64,000 bases of DNA, taken from contig CM053800.1 in assembly GCA_028671895.1 (NCBI GenBank), forward strand, positions 24,635,886-24,699,885, given 5' to 3'. The position numbers and the translations under genes are program-made. Shown piece after piece: positions 29,900 through 41,267 of this stretch. Each line of letters opens with the position of its first letter. The stretch's first letter is position 1. The notes below the pieces were generated by a model that had not been told where the DNA came from, made no database searches, and worked only from the letters and a program-made list of their open reading frames with translations. The DNA is from Oenanthe sinensis. Its lineage: Eukaryota; Streptophyta; Magnoliopsida; Apiales; Apiaceae.

Positions 29900-31390
29900 T
29901 GTTAGGTCCAAATGATTGTAGAAGGGGGGGTTGAATACAATCTTTAATAAATATTAATTTCTGTTTCGAATAATTTTTTATTAAACAATTTAAATTATTA
30001 TCGCGAAATAATAATCAAAGAAACGCAGTTCAAGTAAAATACTTATATTAAACTTGAGGTTGGTTACAAGATTAAATCAGAAAAACACTAATAGCTCTTT
30101 AGAATTTCTACAGAATATATAACATGAATGCTCTGTATTTTTCTTTTTAGCTTCGAATAGAATGTTAATTGAAGTGTTGTGAATGTACTGACTTAATCTG
30201 CTATTTATAGACAAATTCAGACTTGGAGACTTTTTCTGCTCGGGGAGACTTTTTCTCCTCGGGGAGACTTTCCTTTTTGGCTCGGGGAGACTTTCCTTTT
30301 CTGGAGACTTTCACTTTGGAAGACCTTTGAAGCCATGAAAGACTTATTAAGCTCGGGGAGACTTTATTTGGTCGGGAAGACTTTTTCTAAAATTCGGGGA
30401 GACATTTGAAAAGTCTCCGGGAGACATTTCAAATGTCTTCCCGAGTTATCAATTTGGTCGACCTGCTTGAATTGTATATGTTCTGTCTTTTTCTTTTTTT
30501 TTTTTTTTTCTTTTTTTTTTCTTTTCTTTTTAATTTAAATTCGGGGAGACTTTTGAAAAGTCTCCGGGAGACTTTTCAAAAGTCTTCCCGAGTAACCAAC
30601 TTTGGTCGACCTGCATGTCCTTGAAATATATATCTTCTGTCTTCTTCTTTTTTTTCATTTTAATTTTAATTCTATTTGTTTTATTATATATCTTATACAT
30701 TAAATTAATTCTTTTTGAATTAATCTAAGTAAATAGGATACATAATAAAATTATCTTTTTGATAATAGAATTAAATTAAAGTCTTCTTCATTCTAAAATA
30801 ATTCTAAATTAATTAATTTCTTAATCAATTTAAGTAATAAATTAATTCTGATTGAATTAATTTACCAATTAAATTAACTAAATAATTTAATCAATTAATA
30901 GAGAATTAAATTAAAATCTTGACTGCACAACCATTGTTGATATATTTACAAGTCTTCTGTCTTCACACCAATGTCTGTAGCTGACCATTTCTTTTGTAAT
31001 AAAGAATCTTCTTTGTATTTTACCAACACTCCGTGTACTGTCTGGTTCACGAGTGATTCACAACAAATAATATTCTTCACTTGACTTTTATAATAGTTCA
31101 CTTCTGCTCCTTCTGACTTGACTATATTTGTTGTCACACAATATTGAAATCTTCTGACACTGTAGCTTCTTCAAACTTAAATACTCCACTGAGGCATGAT
31201 CAATTAAATTGAGCTTCTTTCAATGTAGTACTGCTTCAAGTCTGTAGATTGACTTTGATCTTCTTTTTCTTGTCAAATAATACCTGCTGAAGATTCATGT
31301 GACAGATAATATATTTACTTACAAATTATCTATGTTTGAGTTGAGTTGTCATCTCTCTAAACAAATAGGCTTTTAAACATATGCCTTTCA
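29900..31390 (-). repeat. Element D 3' LTR
   Basis: The 1491 bp LTR reads TGTTAGGTCC to TGCCTTTCA on the plus strand. It has the inverted TATA box (CTATTTATAG, 30201-30210) followed on the plus strand by CGGGGAGACTTT motifs at about 30238-30600, two of which form long hairpins with a CTCCGGGAGAC centre near 30390-30440 and 30540-30590. In element orientation the array lies upstream of the TATA box. Confidence 0.95.
30238..30600 (-). repeat. CGGGGAGACTTT palindromic motif array in the element D LTR
   Basis: About eight GGGGAGACTTT-like copies occur, plus two extended hairpins in which GAAAAGTCTCC meets GGGAGAC. The other LTR carries the same array at about 58913-59250. The core contains CCGG, as expected of Sirevirus LTR palindromes. 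Confidence 0.8.
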
Positions 31391-31404
31391 ATCTCCCCCT
31401 ATTT
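31391..31404 (-). other. Element D polypurine tract
   Basis: The complement of ATCTCCCCCTATTT is an AAATAGGGGGAGAT tract, identical in core to those of B and C and adjacent to the 3' LTR. Confidence 0.92.
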
Positions 31405-32576
31405 GTTTGTTAAACAATAACAAGCAAATCACTAGAGGATAACTCAACTAATAAACAAGAAAAAGATATAACAATAAAACTTGTAAATAAACAAACTTAG
31501 TTCTGGTCTATATTAAACATTACCATATTCAAACATTAATGATAAATACAAGATAGTTGTTCCTCTAGACTGAACAAATAGAACAAAGTTCTATCTTGAC
31601 TTACCTGTCATTACCAGCTTCAGAAGTATCAACTTCACCTTCTTCTAGAGTTTAACTTTTGTGACCAGGTGTCATTGGTACATCTTCAGTGGCTAGTTTC
31701 TCTGGATCCGATTGTACATCTGCAGATTTCTTGAGTAACTGAAATGAAAGATATTTGTTTCTCTAGCACTGAACATATTATACAAGTAGTATTATCTTTA
31801 TTTCTCAGACTCATCACTACTCCCCCTTAGGATGACAGTGATGAAGTCTTGTTCTCTTCTTATTACCACTTCTCCTCTGTTTCTCCAACTCCTATCTTCA
31901 CTTCTCATCCAAGGTGAGTTCATTCTCCTCTTACGTGAATCATCCAACCAATTTAATAGAGGTAACAACAGACATAGCATACATACAGCATTAAACCATC
32001 GCAGATATAAAAAAATGCAAACTATGACATGTAATGCATTTTAGAAAATCCGGTTAATCCTATATACAAGAATCTTCCAAAATCAAATGGAATAGAAGAA
32101 CTAATAAATAATCATTAGTTATATCCAATCCAAGCATGTTGTTATATACCCCCTTTTCTTGTTCAACAATGGAGTAATCCTCTTCTAGTAAAAAGACTTT
32201 GTTCAACAACTCTCCCTTTCTTTGTTCAACAATTCTCCCTTTTGGATCTTGTTCAACACTTCTTCCTTTTTGGATCTTGTTCAAACTTTTCTCCTATTTG
32301 GATCTTGTTTAAGCTTCTCCCCCTTAGTTGAGTAATCCTCTTCAGAATCCTTAATATTAGAAGAAATTTCTTTCCCCTTAGTTGAGTAACATTAGAAATC
32401 TGTAACAGGGAATTGGTAATGTGATTTGGTAATTGTGCTAGTGTGTGATTTTACTTTGTGTTTCTCACAAGTGTTTCGCTCATATACTCTCTAAGTGTTT
32501 CACTCATAGAATATATATTTCCATTCTTTCTCATTTGTGTTTCACTCTTTTCTCACAACACTGTTTCTCTCTTAGT
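31405..32576 (-). pseudogene. Element D ORF3, C-terminal remnant
   Basis: On the minus strand the piece near 31670-31620 decodes as the end of ORF3 seen in B (TLEEGEVDTSE), with an in-frame stop just before it. Further up, PPT-like GGGGGAGA copies (32314-32330 and a weaker one near 32370-32385) mark the segment after the coiled coil, and SETQ/SETL-type text matches the B region at about 19060-19140. Most of the coiled-coil coding region is missing and stops are frequent. The 3' untranslated part is 31405-31640. The small ORFs at 31798-31980 and 32060-32284 are not genes. Confidence 0.6.
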
Positions 32577-32581
32577 ACGGA
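32577..32581 (+). repeat. Target site duplication of element C, left copy (ACGGA)
   Basis: ACGGA recurs directly after the 3' LTR at 47127-47131; both lie in D's ORF3 remnant. Confidence 0.96.
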
Positions 32582-33147
32582 TGAAAGGCAAAGGTGTACT
32601 AACTTGTAACACTTAATTACTATGTAACTCAACTAAGTAAAAGATAAAACAATAGCAAAACAAGAGAAACCGAAGAAGCACATGGAATCAATCAACTGAA
32701 GATATGGTAATGATACTTGGTAACTACAAGTAACTGATTTGGTTAATCAAGGATGCATAAGTGAGAAGAAGTTCAATCTGAGTATTGCTCATGCCCTAAC
32801 TTATCTAATGGAGAATCAAATTAATGTCAAAGAAGTATCAAGAAGACCAAAGTGATTTCATGTAATGTATATCAACATCTGGATAATGTAAAGGTTAATC
32901 AACAAATGAGAACTGACATTCAGAAGCAAGAACCCCTACAAGACTAGTCACTTATGAACCAGACCATTGCATCAAGTGTCAGGACATTGGAGGCAAGTTC
33001 ATGTCAGTAATAGAAGATCTCATTTGAATTGAGTGAGGAAAAGAAATTGAAGAAGCTAGGGAAACTTGCTCATAAAGGTTAATCCTCAATTAGTCACTAA
33101 AGAAGGTCAACATTGGATGTGTGCATATTTGCTAAGGCAAATGTCGA

Positions 33148-33335
33148 TCCACAGCAGATCGAGATGCGGATCGAGATTTACAATTGAAGTAAAATATTGC
33201 AAAGGCAAATCTCGATCCACGGCAGATCGAGATCGAGATCGAGATCTTCATAGATCGAGATCGAGATTCTCCCAGATCGAGATCGAGATTTTCACAGATC
33301 GAGATCGAGATGGGTCCAGGCAAAGATCGAGATGC
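33148..33335 (+). repeat. ATCGAGATCGAGAT motif array in the element C LTR
   Basis: Repeated GATCGAGATCGAGAT units are separated by short links (CTTCATA, TCTCCCA, TTTCACA). GATC gives local two-fold symmetry. The 3' LTR has one more unit (46437-46661). Confidence 0.85.
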
Positions 33336-33480
33336 GGGTAGAAATGTAACATTTAATGTTCAAGGGACAAGTGGCTTATTGTGAACGGTTGATCCAGAGT
33401 TGTTGTTAAAGTACTTTTTGTTGTCAAAATCCTGATTGGGCCACGTACACAAAAAGGACAAGATCAAGACTACATGACAT

Positions 33481-33488
33481 TATAAAAG
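33481..33488 (+). promoter_or_regulatory. TATA box of the element C LTR promoter
   Basis: TATAAAAG within ACATTATAAAAGCAGC lies about 145 bp downstream of the motif array. Confidence 0.65.
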
Positions 33489-33799
33489 CAGCACTTTGTT
33501 TTTATTTAGCAGTAACTTGTATCTCTGTATTTTCAACGATAATTTTTTAAGAGAGAGCATTTACTGTAAAACAAAAAGTGAGAGAGAGGATCAGTTGAAT
33601 CTAGCTTTAATTGCTGTATTTATTGTTCAACTGATCATGATGCTTTTATGAATGTTGTAGCAAATCCATCAATGAATATAATGATATATTCTTGAAATTC
33701 TGTGTCATCATTTATTACCTGCATATTGTTTATTCTCTCATAAATTTTAAACAGTTGTATTCACCCACCCCCCCTCTACAACACTTTGGACCTAACAAT

Positions 33800-33811
33800 T
33801 GGTATCAAAGC
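33800..33811 (+). other. Element C primer binding site
   Basis: TGGTATCAAAGC lies two bases after the LTR and matches the tRNA-Met primer site except for one G to A change. Confidence 0.88.
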
Positions 33812-34294
33812 TCCTGTTAAACACATCTAACAGAGATCCTACTGTGTTGTTTGAGTTGGTTCTTGAAAATCCCAGATCTAATTTTTTCTTGAAGTTTGTG
33901 CCGAAAGTTTTTATTTGTTTCCTCTTGAAAAAGTCGTAGATCTAAAAAGTTCTGAGTCATGGTGTAAGGAATACTTGTACAAAATTCCAAAATACTGTAC
34001 TTTAGAGCTTTGTGGATTTTCTTGTGGTCAAAACTGGAATCAACTGATTGACTAAACAAAAAGGACAATTTCGAACTTCTGTCAACTAGAAAGTGGACAC
34101 CTTTTTGTTTGGACTTGAAAAATTGTGGACCCTGCTACTGTTCCTGTGATTAAAACTAACTTGCTTGAATCTTAAGTGCAAAATCCGTTGGATATTAAGT
34201 GTTGGATATTTAAAGTGAGATAATTAATTTTTCAAGTAAATACAATTTATTGTAATTTGAAAAGTGTATTATCTTAATTTTAAATTTTATTAAA

Positions 34295-36844
34295 ATGGCC
34301 GCCGCACACAGATTTAAGATACCTCCGTTTGATGCACAACATTATGACGAATGGACCGGAAGGATGAGAGCTTACCTTGAATCAATAAACAAGGTATACT
34401 TGAGAATATTGGAAAACGGTCCATACATACCCATGAGAATTGAGCCAGAGCGAATGGAAAGAGGGATACTAATTCCATCCCGGTCTGTTCCTAAAGAGGA
34501 AATGGAGTTTTCAGACGCAGATAAAGAATTGGTTGGTATGGATGCGTCGTTACGCAACGTCATAATTGAATCCCTAAACTCAGAGTACTATGTTCAAATA
34601 AAGGGATTAAAAACAGCTAAAGCCATGTGGGATAAACTGGCTGTGGTGATGGAGGGGACCGAGGAAGTTAGAGATAATCACAAACGCATTCTGATATCTG
34701 AATATGAATCGTTCAGATGCGAACGAGGAGAAAGCGTAGCGGATGTTTACAAACGTTACAATAAATTGCTTATCGAGCTGAGTATAAGAGATAAAGTCTA
34801 TCCACTAGCAGATTCAAATATCAAGTTTCTATTGAATTTGCCTAAACATCTGGAACACAGGATCACTGCCATTCGAGAGTCAAGAGACTTGAAAAATACT
34901 TCTCTCGAAAAGCTGTATGGTGTTTTGAAGACCTACGAGCTGGAGCAGGAACAAAATGACAGAAGAAGATCCTACAATAGTGGAGAAAACAAAGCGGTAA
35001 GTGAGTCTGGACTTGTAGCTGAAGAGTCTGCTGTAAAGGCACTTGCAGCTGTCTCATTGAAAACTGCTAATCCTGAAAGGGTGGTATTAGACATTGAAGA
35101 TCCATCCGAAGAAAGTGAGGATGAATACTATACCCTTGAAGAGCTGGACAAATTAGAAGACAAGTCATATGCTTGTATTGCTCGAGAATTTGCTCATATC
35201 AGCTTCAGGAAGCAAAGAAGTGGTAAAGGACGATTTGGTAGTTCTTTCAGCCGAAGAGGCAGCAGTAGCGGCAGAGGCAGTAGTGTAAGTGGTCGGGGAA
35301 GTTACAGTGGCCGAGGTAGCACATCCGGTAGTGGCTACAGACCTAACCTGGTAGACAAGAACAAGTTCAGATGCTACAACTGCAATGAATTGGGGCACTT
35401 CGCAACAGAGTGCAAGAAGCCCAAGTACGTTCATCCTAAGGAATCCTATGCTGATTTGAAAAAGAAATATGATGCCTTGGTAAGCAAGCAACAGAAGGGA
35501 AGCCGGGCGTATGTTGTGACTGAAGGGAAGGGTTGGGACGAGTCTGATGAAGATGAAGATCAGGAGCTATGCAACTTCGCTTTAATGGCAAAATCTTCAG
35601 AACAATCAGAGGTACCAATTCTAACCGTAAATGAAATGTCCATTCCTGAGTACCAAAATGAATTAGCTGCCATGACTAAAGATATGTACAATCTCCAACT
35701 AAATCTAATTGCTGTTAATGAGGAAAATGCTAAACTCTCCCTTAAGAATAGACTTCTCGAGGCCAGGGTAGAGGAATTAGAATCAGGAGAAAGTAAAGAA
35801 AGGCAATTAATGAATCAGGTAGACGTTTTAGAACACAAGCTTAAGATTAGGGAAGACCTTAACGAAGAACTTAAAAATGAATTAGCTGAGCTTAAAATAA
35901 CATGTCAATCTTTTGAAGAAGCCGCTAATAAAGTTTTCGTAGAAAGGGACATGTACATGAAACTGGCAGGCAAGAGTAAAAATGAAAAAGTAAACATAGG
36001 ACTTGACTACACACAGAAAAAGAAAAATAGGGCTGCTGAGTTGTTAGAGCCAGTGTTAGTCAAAGAAAATGTGCCTGAGGTTTTAATGGATGTTAGAAAA
36101 CCTATCTTTAAGCATTTTGAGCCTAGGACCATAGATCCTGTTGCTACTAAAATTGAACATGAGATTTAAATTGAAAGAGATTCAGAAGAAAAAGTGGTAG
36201 AACCTACAACTTCTAAGAGAGCTAGTAAGATTGCTTATGTTAAGAGAGGTGTAGGAACCAAGGAGGCTAAGACGGTGTCATATAAACAATGGGTAGCAGG
36301 GTCAGACCAAATGAAAGCACCTGTAAAGGCAGTTAAAACTGAACCTGCATCTGTATCTACATCTACACGAGCTAGAAGGGCATGCTATATCTGTAATCAA
36401 ACTGATCATTTGTCTTACTATTGCCCGTTCTATGTAGAGGAAGAAAAATCTGTTGGTTGTAATACCATGCCTGCAACTACTGCTTTGCCTAACATGCATG
36501 CAAATCATGCCAAATGCAATAATCCAAATTGCATGCCATGTGCTGTAAACATCATGCATGCTTATTTTAATTTAATGAATACTGCTAGCGCATCTGTTGA
36601 ACATACAACTAGTAGTAGTAAGAAAAAGCATGCGGGGTCAAAGGCTAAGACTTCAAGTCCTCCTAAAGTTAGGAGTGACCAGTCTGCTCCCAAACCTGAC
36701 AAATCAGTCAAGGTTGACAAGGGAAAAGATAAAGTCAAGATGGATGCCCCTGATGGCAACAAGGCAAAGCCTTCTGTATCTGAAAAGAAAAAGGAAATTA
36801 TTGATGCCGGGCCCAAACATCATTGGGTTCCGAAGAACACCTAA
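34295..36844 (+). pseudogene. gag: Gag of element C, with one in-frame stop
   Basis: The frame starts at ATG 34295 (MAAAHRFKIPPF) and runs 849 codons to TAA 36842, broken only by a TAA at 36167-36169 (codon 625). It has a UBN2-type domain (about 20-230), a Ser/Gly/Arg-rich stretch (about 310-345), a CCHC knuckle (CYNCNELGHFATEC, near 35372), a coiled-coil part (about 450-600), a second CCHC (CYICNQTDHLSYYC, 36383-36424), the H-x2-C-x4-C-x2-C site (36506-36541) and the terminal GPKHHWVPK. The stop removes the second knuckle and the HCCC site from the main product unless it is read through. Confidence 0.9.
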
Positions 36845-39800
36845 CCTTTCTGGATTTGCAGGGCAGTGTACAGGAAAAGAGTAAAGTCATATGGGTGCTG
36901 GACAGTGGAGCGTCGAGGCATATGACCGGCAATAAGTCCCTGCTAACAGATTTGGTGTTGAGAGCCGGCTCCGTGGTTACTTTTGGAGATAACAGCAAAG
37001 GTTACACCAGGGGATATGGCAAGATCGTTTGTGGAAATGTTATCATTGAGGACGTGTCTTTTGTGGAAGGATTGCGACATAATCTTCTCAGCGTTAGTCA
37101 GTTCACCGACAGGGGTTTTGACGTCAACTTTGGGAAGCATGATTGTTCGATTCGAAGCAAAAAGGATGGAAGCCTTGCTCTCAAAGGAGTAAGGAAGTCA
37201 AATTTTTTCATAGCTGACATGAATTCTGCTGATCAGTCTGAAGTCACGTGTTTCTACAGCAAGGCTTCTGCTGATGAAAGTTGGCTATGGCATAAAAGAT
37301 TATCTCACCTGAACTTTAAAGCAATGAATAATCTCGTAAGGAGAGAATTGGTGAGAGGGCTGCCGCAGATGGAGTTTACTCCAGATGGACTCTGCGAAGC
37401 ATGTGAGATGGGAAAATCAAAAAGAGCCTCGCATAAGGATAAACAAGTGAATAGCATTACCGAGCCCCTACAACTCCTTCACATGGATTTGTTTGGACCT
37501 GTTAATGTTGTGTCAATGTCAAGGAAAAGATATGCGCTGGTAATCGTCGATGACTTTTCCAAATACACATGGGTGAAGTTTGTGACATCGAAAGATGAAG
37601 TGCCACATGAGATCATTAGACATGTACTGGTAATTGAAAACGTAGCAAGTCTGACTGTGAAGACTATCCGATCCGACAACGGGACAGAATTCAAGAACTC
37701 AGTGTTAATGGATTTCTGCATATCTAAAGGGATCAGACGACAGTATTCAGCACCGAGAACACCGCAGCAGAACGGGGTGGTAGAAAGGAAGAACAGGACA
37801 CTGGTTGAAGCAGCTAGGACAATGCTGTATGAGTCAAAACTTCCTTTATATTTTTGGGCTGAAGCAGTTAGCACGGCTTGTTATACACAGAACAGAACCC
37901 TGATTATAAAGGACCATAATGAGACGCCGTATTACATGATGAATAAACGAAAACCATCTATCAAGTACTTTCACGTATTTGGTGCCAAATGCTTTGTGTT
38001 AAGAGACAATGCACAACTTGGAAAGTTTGATGCCAAAGCAGATGAAGGGGTTTTCATTGGATATTCTCTTGAAGTAGTAGCAGCGTACAGGGTGTTTGTG
38101 CTTAATGATCGCAAGGTGGTTGAAAGCCTTAATGTCACATTCAACGACTCAAAACTCCCTTCTATACAAAAAGAAGATAGTGAGCCCATTTCCCTAAGAT
38201 TTGAAAATATGGATATTGATGAAGTGGATACAGTTCCTGAGTCAGTAGTGCAGGGTAGTGATCCAACTATAAATAATGAAATTAATCAAGAGTCTAGTGT
38301 TTCGCAAATTCAAAACACTAGGGCTGAGGGATCACCTTCCGTCAGACCTGGTACTAACTCAGGGGGAGTCAGTATGCACTCAGGGGGAGCAGCTCACTCA
38401 GGGGGAGCCAGTACTAGCTCAAGGGAAGCTAGTGAAAGCGCTTCTAGACTAAGTCACCTTCACTTACAAGATCAAGCTGAATCATCAAGAACATTTGCTA
38501 GGGATCGCACTTGGAACAAGGACCATCCGTTCGAGCTAATTATTGGTGATCCAGAAGCCGGAGTGACTACTAGAGGAAAAGCTAGAGCTGAAATTGCCAC
38601 TGAGAATGAATGTCTGTACTCAGTGTTCCTTTCCCAGATGGAACCTAAAGTGGTGGAAGAAGCTCTAGATGACGCTGATTGGGTGATTGCTATGCAAGAG
38701 GAACTCAATCAGTTTGAAAGGCAGAAGGTGTGGAAGCTGGTACCCAGACCAAAGAATAGATATGTTGTTGGGACAAAATGGGTATTCAGGAACAAGCTGG
38801 ATGAAGACGGACGTGTAACACGAAATAAAGCTCGCCTGGTTGCTAAGGGTTATACTCAAAGAGAAGGAATTGATTATGATGAAACCTATGCACCAGTAGC
38901 AAGGCTAGAGGCAGTGAGGATGTTCTTGGCATTCGCAGCACATCATGGTTTTAAAGTCTATCAAATGGATGTCAAAAGTGCATTCTTAAATGGTGAACTG
39001 GATGAAGAGGTGTATGTCGAGCAACCTCCCGGGTTTATCGATATCAAATATTGTGATTATGTTTATCGACTCTTCAAATCAGTATATGGCCTTAAGCAGT
39101 CTCCGCGGAAGTGGTATGAAACTCTGTCAGACTTCTTACTAGAAAGTGGTTTTACAAGAGGAGTAATCGACAAGACGCTTTTCTACAAGAAATGCAAAGA
39201 TGATCTAATAATGGTGCAAGTATATGTGGATGACATTATCTTTGGGTCTGCAAATGAGAAGCTGTGTGCTAAATTCGCTAAGTTAATGCAATCAAGGTAT
39301 GAGATGAGCATGATGGGAGAGCTGACGTTCTTTCTGGGCATTCAAGTTAGTCAGAAGAAGGACGGGATATTTATCTGCCAGACCAAGTACATTCATGATC
39401 TATTAAAAAAATATGGTCTTCAAGATGTATCACAAGCTAAGACTCCTATGGCAACAGCCACGAAACTTGACGAGGACAAATCGGGTAAACCTGTAGACAT
39501 CTCAAGCTATCGAGGTATGATCGGCTCACTTTTGTATTTAACTGCTAGCAGACCTGATATTATGTTCTCTACATGCTTAGGTGCAAGGTTCCAAGCGGAT
39601 CCTAGAGAGTCACATCTCATAGCCGTAAAGCGTATTTTTAGGTATCTCAAGGGAACATCAAATCTCGGGATTTGGTACCCAAGAGATACAGGGTTTAATC
39701 TTGTTGGCTATTCGGATTCAGATTACGCAGGTTGTAGAATAGATAGGAAGAGCACTTCAGGAAGCTGTCAGTTCCTTGGAAGAAGGTTGGTGTCTTGGCA

Positions 39801-40167
39801 AAGCAAGAAACAACACACAGTATCTACCTCGACAGCTGAAGCAGAATATATTGCTGCTGGAAGCTGTGTGGCCCAGATACTGTGGATGAAGAACCAACTC
39901 AAGGACTACGGTGTGGAAGTATCTAAGATTCCTATCATGTGTGACAACACAAGTGCTATTGCAATGACCAACAACCCTGTTGATCACTCCAGAACCAAGC
40001 ACATTGACATCAGGTATCACTTTATTAGAGAGTATGTAGAAAATGGAACTGTAGAATTGCATTTTGTGTCTACTGAACGTCAAATAGCAGATATATTCAC
40101 TAAACCTCTAGACGAATCAACATTTTCTAGATTGGTTGGTGAATTAAGGATGCTTAACACCAGTTAG
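36823..40167 (+). CDS. pol: Pol polyprotein of element C
   Basis: An open frame of about 1114 codons overlaps the end of gag by 22 bp in the -1 frame. Its first triplet is TTG and there is no ATG before the protease motif WVLDSGASRH (Asp at 36901). A TTTGCAG/GG acceptor-like site precedes it (36856-36863). Domains follow the copia order: GAG-pre-integrase zinc motif (WHKRLSHLN, CEACEMGK), integrase (LLHMDLFGP, RSDNGTEF, NGVVERKN), a linker with three purine motifs, reverse transcriptase (QMDVKSAFLNGE, YVDD at 801-804), RNase H (SDSDYAG, STAEAEYIA, DNTSAI) and the closing ADIFTKPLDE. No defects are seen. Confidence 0.96.
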   Translation: MGSEEHLTFLDLQGSVQEKSKVIWVLDSGASRHMTGNKSLLTDLVLRAGSVVTFGDNSKGYTRGYGKIVCGNVIIEDVSFVEGLRHNLLSVSQFTDRGFDVNFGKHDCSIRSKKDGSLALKGVRKSNFFIADMNSADQSEVTCFYSKASADESWLWHKRLSHLNFKAMNNLVRRELVRGLPQMEFTPDGLCEACEMGKSKRASHKDKQVNSITEPLQLLHMDLFGPVNVVSMSRKRYALVIVDDFSKYTWVKFVTSKDEVPHEIIRHVLVIENVASLTVKTIRSDNGTEFKNSVLMDFCISKGIRRQYSAPRTPQQNGVVERKNRTLVEAARTMLYESKLPLYFWAEAVSTACYTQNRTLIIKDHNETPYYMMNKRKPSIKYFHVFGAKCFVLRDNAQLGKFDAKADEGVFIGYSLEVVAAYRVFVLNDRKVVESLNVTFNDSKLPSIQKEDSEPISLRFENMDIDEVDTVPESVVQGSDPTINNEINQESSVSQIQNTRAEGSPSVRPGTNSGGVSMHSGGAAHSGGASTSSREASESASRLSHLHLQDQAESSRTFARDRTWNKDHPFELIIGDPEAGVTTRGKARAEIATENECLYSVFLSQMEPKVVEEALDDADWVIAMQEELNQFERQKVWKLVPRPKNRYVVGTKWVFRNKLDEDGRVTRNKARLVAKGYTQREGIDYDETYAPVARLEAVRMFLAFAAHHGFKVYQMDVKSAFLNGELDEEVYVEQPPGFIDIKYCDYVYRLFKSVYGLKQSPRKWYETLSDFLLESGFTRGVIDKTLFYKKCKDDLIMVQVYVDDIIFGSANEKLCAKFAKLMQSRYEMSMMGELTFFLGIQVSQKKDGIFICQTKYIHDLLKKYGLQDVSQAKTPMATATKLDEDKSGKPVDISSYRGMIGSLLYLTASRPDIMFSTCLGARFQADPRESHLIAVKRIFRYLKGTSNLGIWYPRDTGFNLVGYSDSDYAGCRIDRKSTSGSCQFLGRRLVSWQSKKQHTVSTSTAEAEYIAAGSCVAQILWMKNQLKDYGVEVSKIPIMCDNTSAIAMTNNPVDHSRTKHIDIRYHFIREYVENGTVELHFVSTERQIADIFTKPLDESTFSRLVGELRMLNTS
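38356..38427 (+). repeat. Triplicated polypurine-like motif at the end of integrase, element C
   Basis: ACTCAGGGGGAG occurs at 38357-38368, 38378-38389 and 38396-38407, with a weaker CTCAAGGGAAG copy at 38417-38427, about 20 bp apart. The repeat encodes a HSGGA-type peptide repeat. Elements A and B have one copy here and D has two. Confidence 0.85.
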
Positions 40168-41267
40168 TTTTGCAACCTATCTGTTAGAATTCAGTTTGTG
40201 CACATATTATTGTTGTTCATGAATATTCTTAATTAATAATGTGTCCTTAATTTCAAAAATGTATGTGTTGCATATCATAAGGGGTTAGAAAGTTTCATGA
40301 TATTAATCTTGTGCTGATCTGTATATCTTTATGGTTAGTGTCTAAATGAAGTAATGAGAAATTTTCTATGGCAAATCTCGATCTATCCACATCGAGATCG
40401 ACATCGAGATGTAGATCGAGATGCTGATCGAGATCGACATCAAGATCGACATCGAGATGTAGATCGAGATGCGGATCGAGATCGACATCAAGATCGACAT
40501 CGAGATGTAGATCGAGATGCGGATCGAGATCGACATCCAGATCGACATCTAGATGAGGATCGAGATGCGGATCTCGAGATCGAGATGTGACTTGTCTTAT
40601 TAGTCACTTCTTTTTTAGCGTGCAAGTATATATTATAGCATTAAAAAGGCTGTTCATTATTTACATTAACTTTCTTTCTCTCCAAAAGCTTAAGCTCTTC
40701 ATATACACACGCGTATACATACATTACATCAAGTTTTCTTGTGATTTTCTTAAACAAAAATCACTAACTGTTACTGAAAAGCATCAATAACTAAAACGAA
40801 ACTCTGCTAAAATTTTGTTTAAAACTGTTGAACTTCTTGCGTTGTTTTTAACGTTATTAATGATCTTGCAAATAGTTCTTTAGTTTTCCTTTATTCGAGT
40901 GAGTTTGGTTTCTGTTTCGTGCTTTCTTATTCTTAAGTTCTTTGTGTTCTTGAGCAAAATAGTTGTGAGTACTACTGGTTAATCCTTAAAGTGCAACTTT
41001 ACCGCCGTGTTTGTGGTTTTCTGGAAAAATAATTTATTTTGTAACGGCTGTTCACTTTAATTTTCGAAAACTCAACCGTCAATCATTAGTGGGAAGTTAA
41101 GTGGTCATTAGTAGGCAGTTAATTTGTTTTAATTTGTGTCACTAATTACGTGGGGTAATTAGTGGGGTTCATGTACGTTTTATTTTGTTTATATTTAGAA
41201 CTTGTTCTCTAAAAATTCCATTGCAAAACCATTTCAGAACATTTCTTTTCTCAAACACTAATTTAAA
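40168..41267 (+). other. Element C spacer between pol and ORF3
   Basis: A non-coding 1.1 kb spacer containing the ATCGAGAT array at 40376-40590. AGTATATATTATAGC at about 40625-40639 is a possible TATA region. The small ORF at 40587-40790 is not a gene. Confidence 0.6.
40376..40590 (+). repeat. ATCGAGATCGACATC array upstream of ORF3, element C
   Basis: A tandem array of about 63 bp units is built from GATCGACATCGAGATGTAGA-like text, sharing the ATCGAGATCG core with C's LTR array. The Asp/Arg/His-repeat ORFs over it are an effect of the repeat, not proteins. Confidence 0.88.

Larger units (their letters stand above)
32582..33797 (+). repeat. Element C 5' LTR
   Basis: It runs from TGAAAGGCAAAGG to GGACCTAACA. 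It contains the ATCGAGATCG array (33148-33335), a TATA box at 33481 and a C-rich tract near 33763-33775. Confidence 0.96.

Noticed and set aside
36823..36844. A -1 ribosomal frameshift site in the gag-pol overlap of element C
   Set aside because: No X-XXY-YYZ slippery heptamer is visible in the 22 bp overlap, and B and D have pol in the gag frame, so a conserved frameshift is unlikely.
40354..40590. ORFs rich in Asp-Arg-His repeats (also at 33066-33341 and 46357-46713)
   Set aside because: They are translations of the ATCGAGATCG repeat array on either strand; open frames arise because the unit lacks stops.
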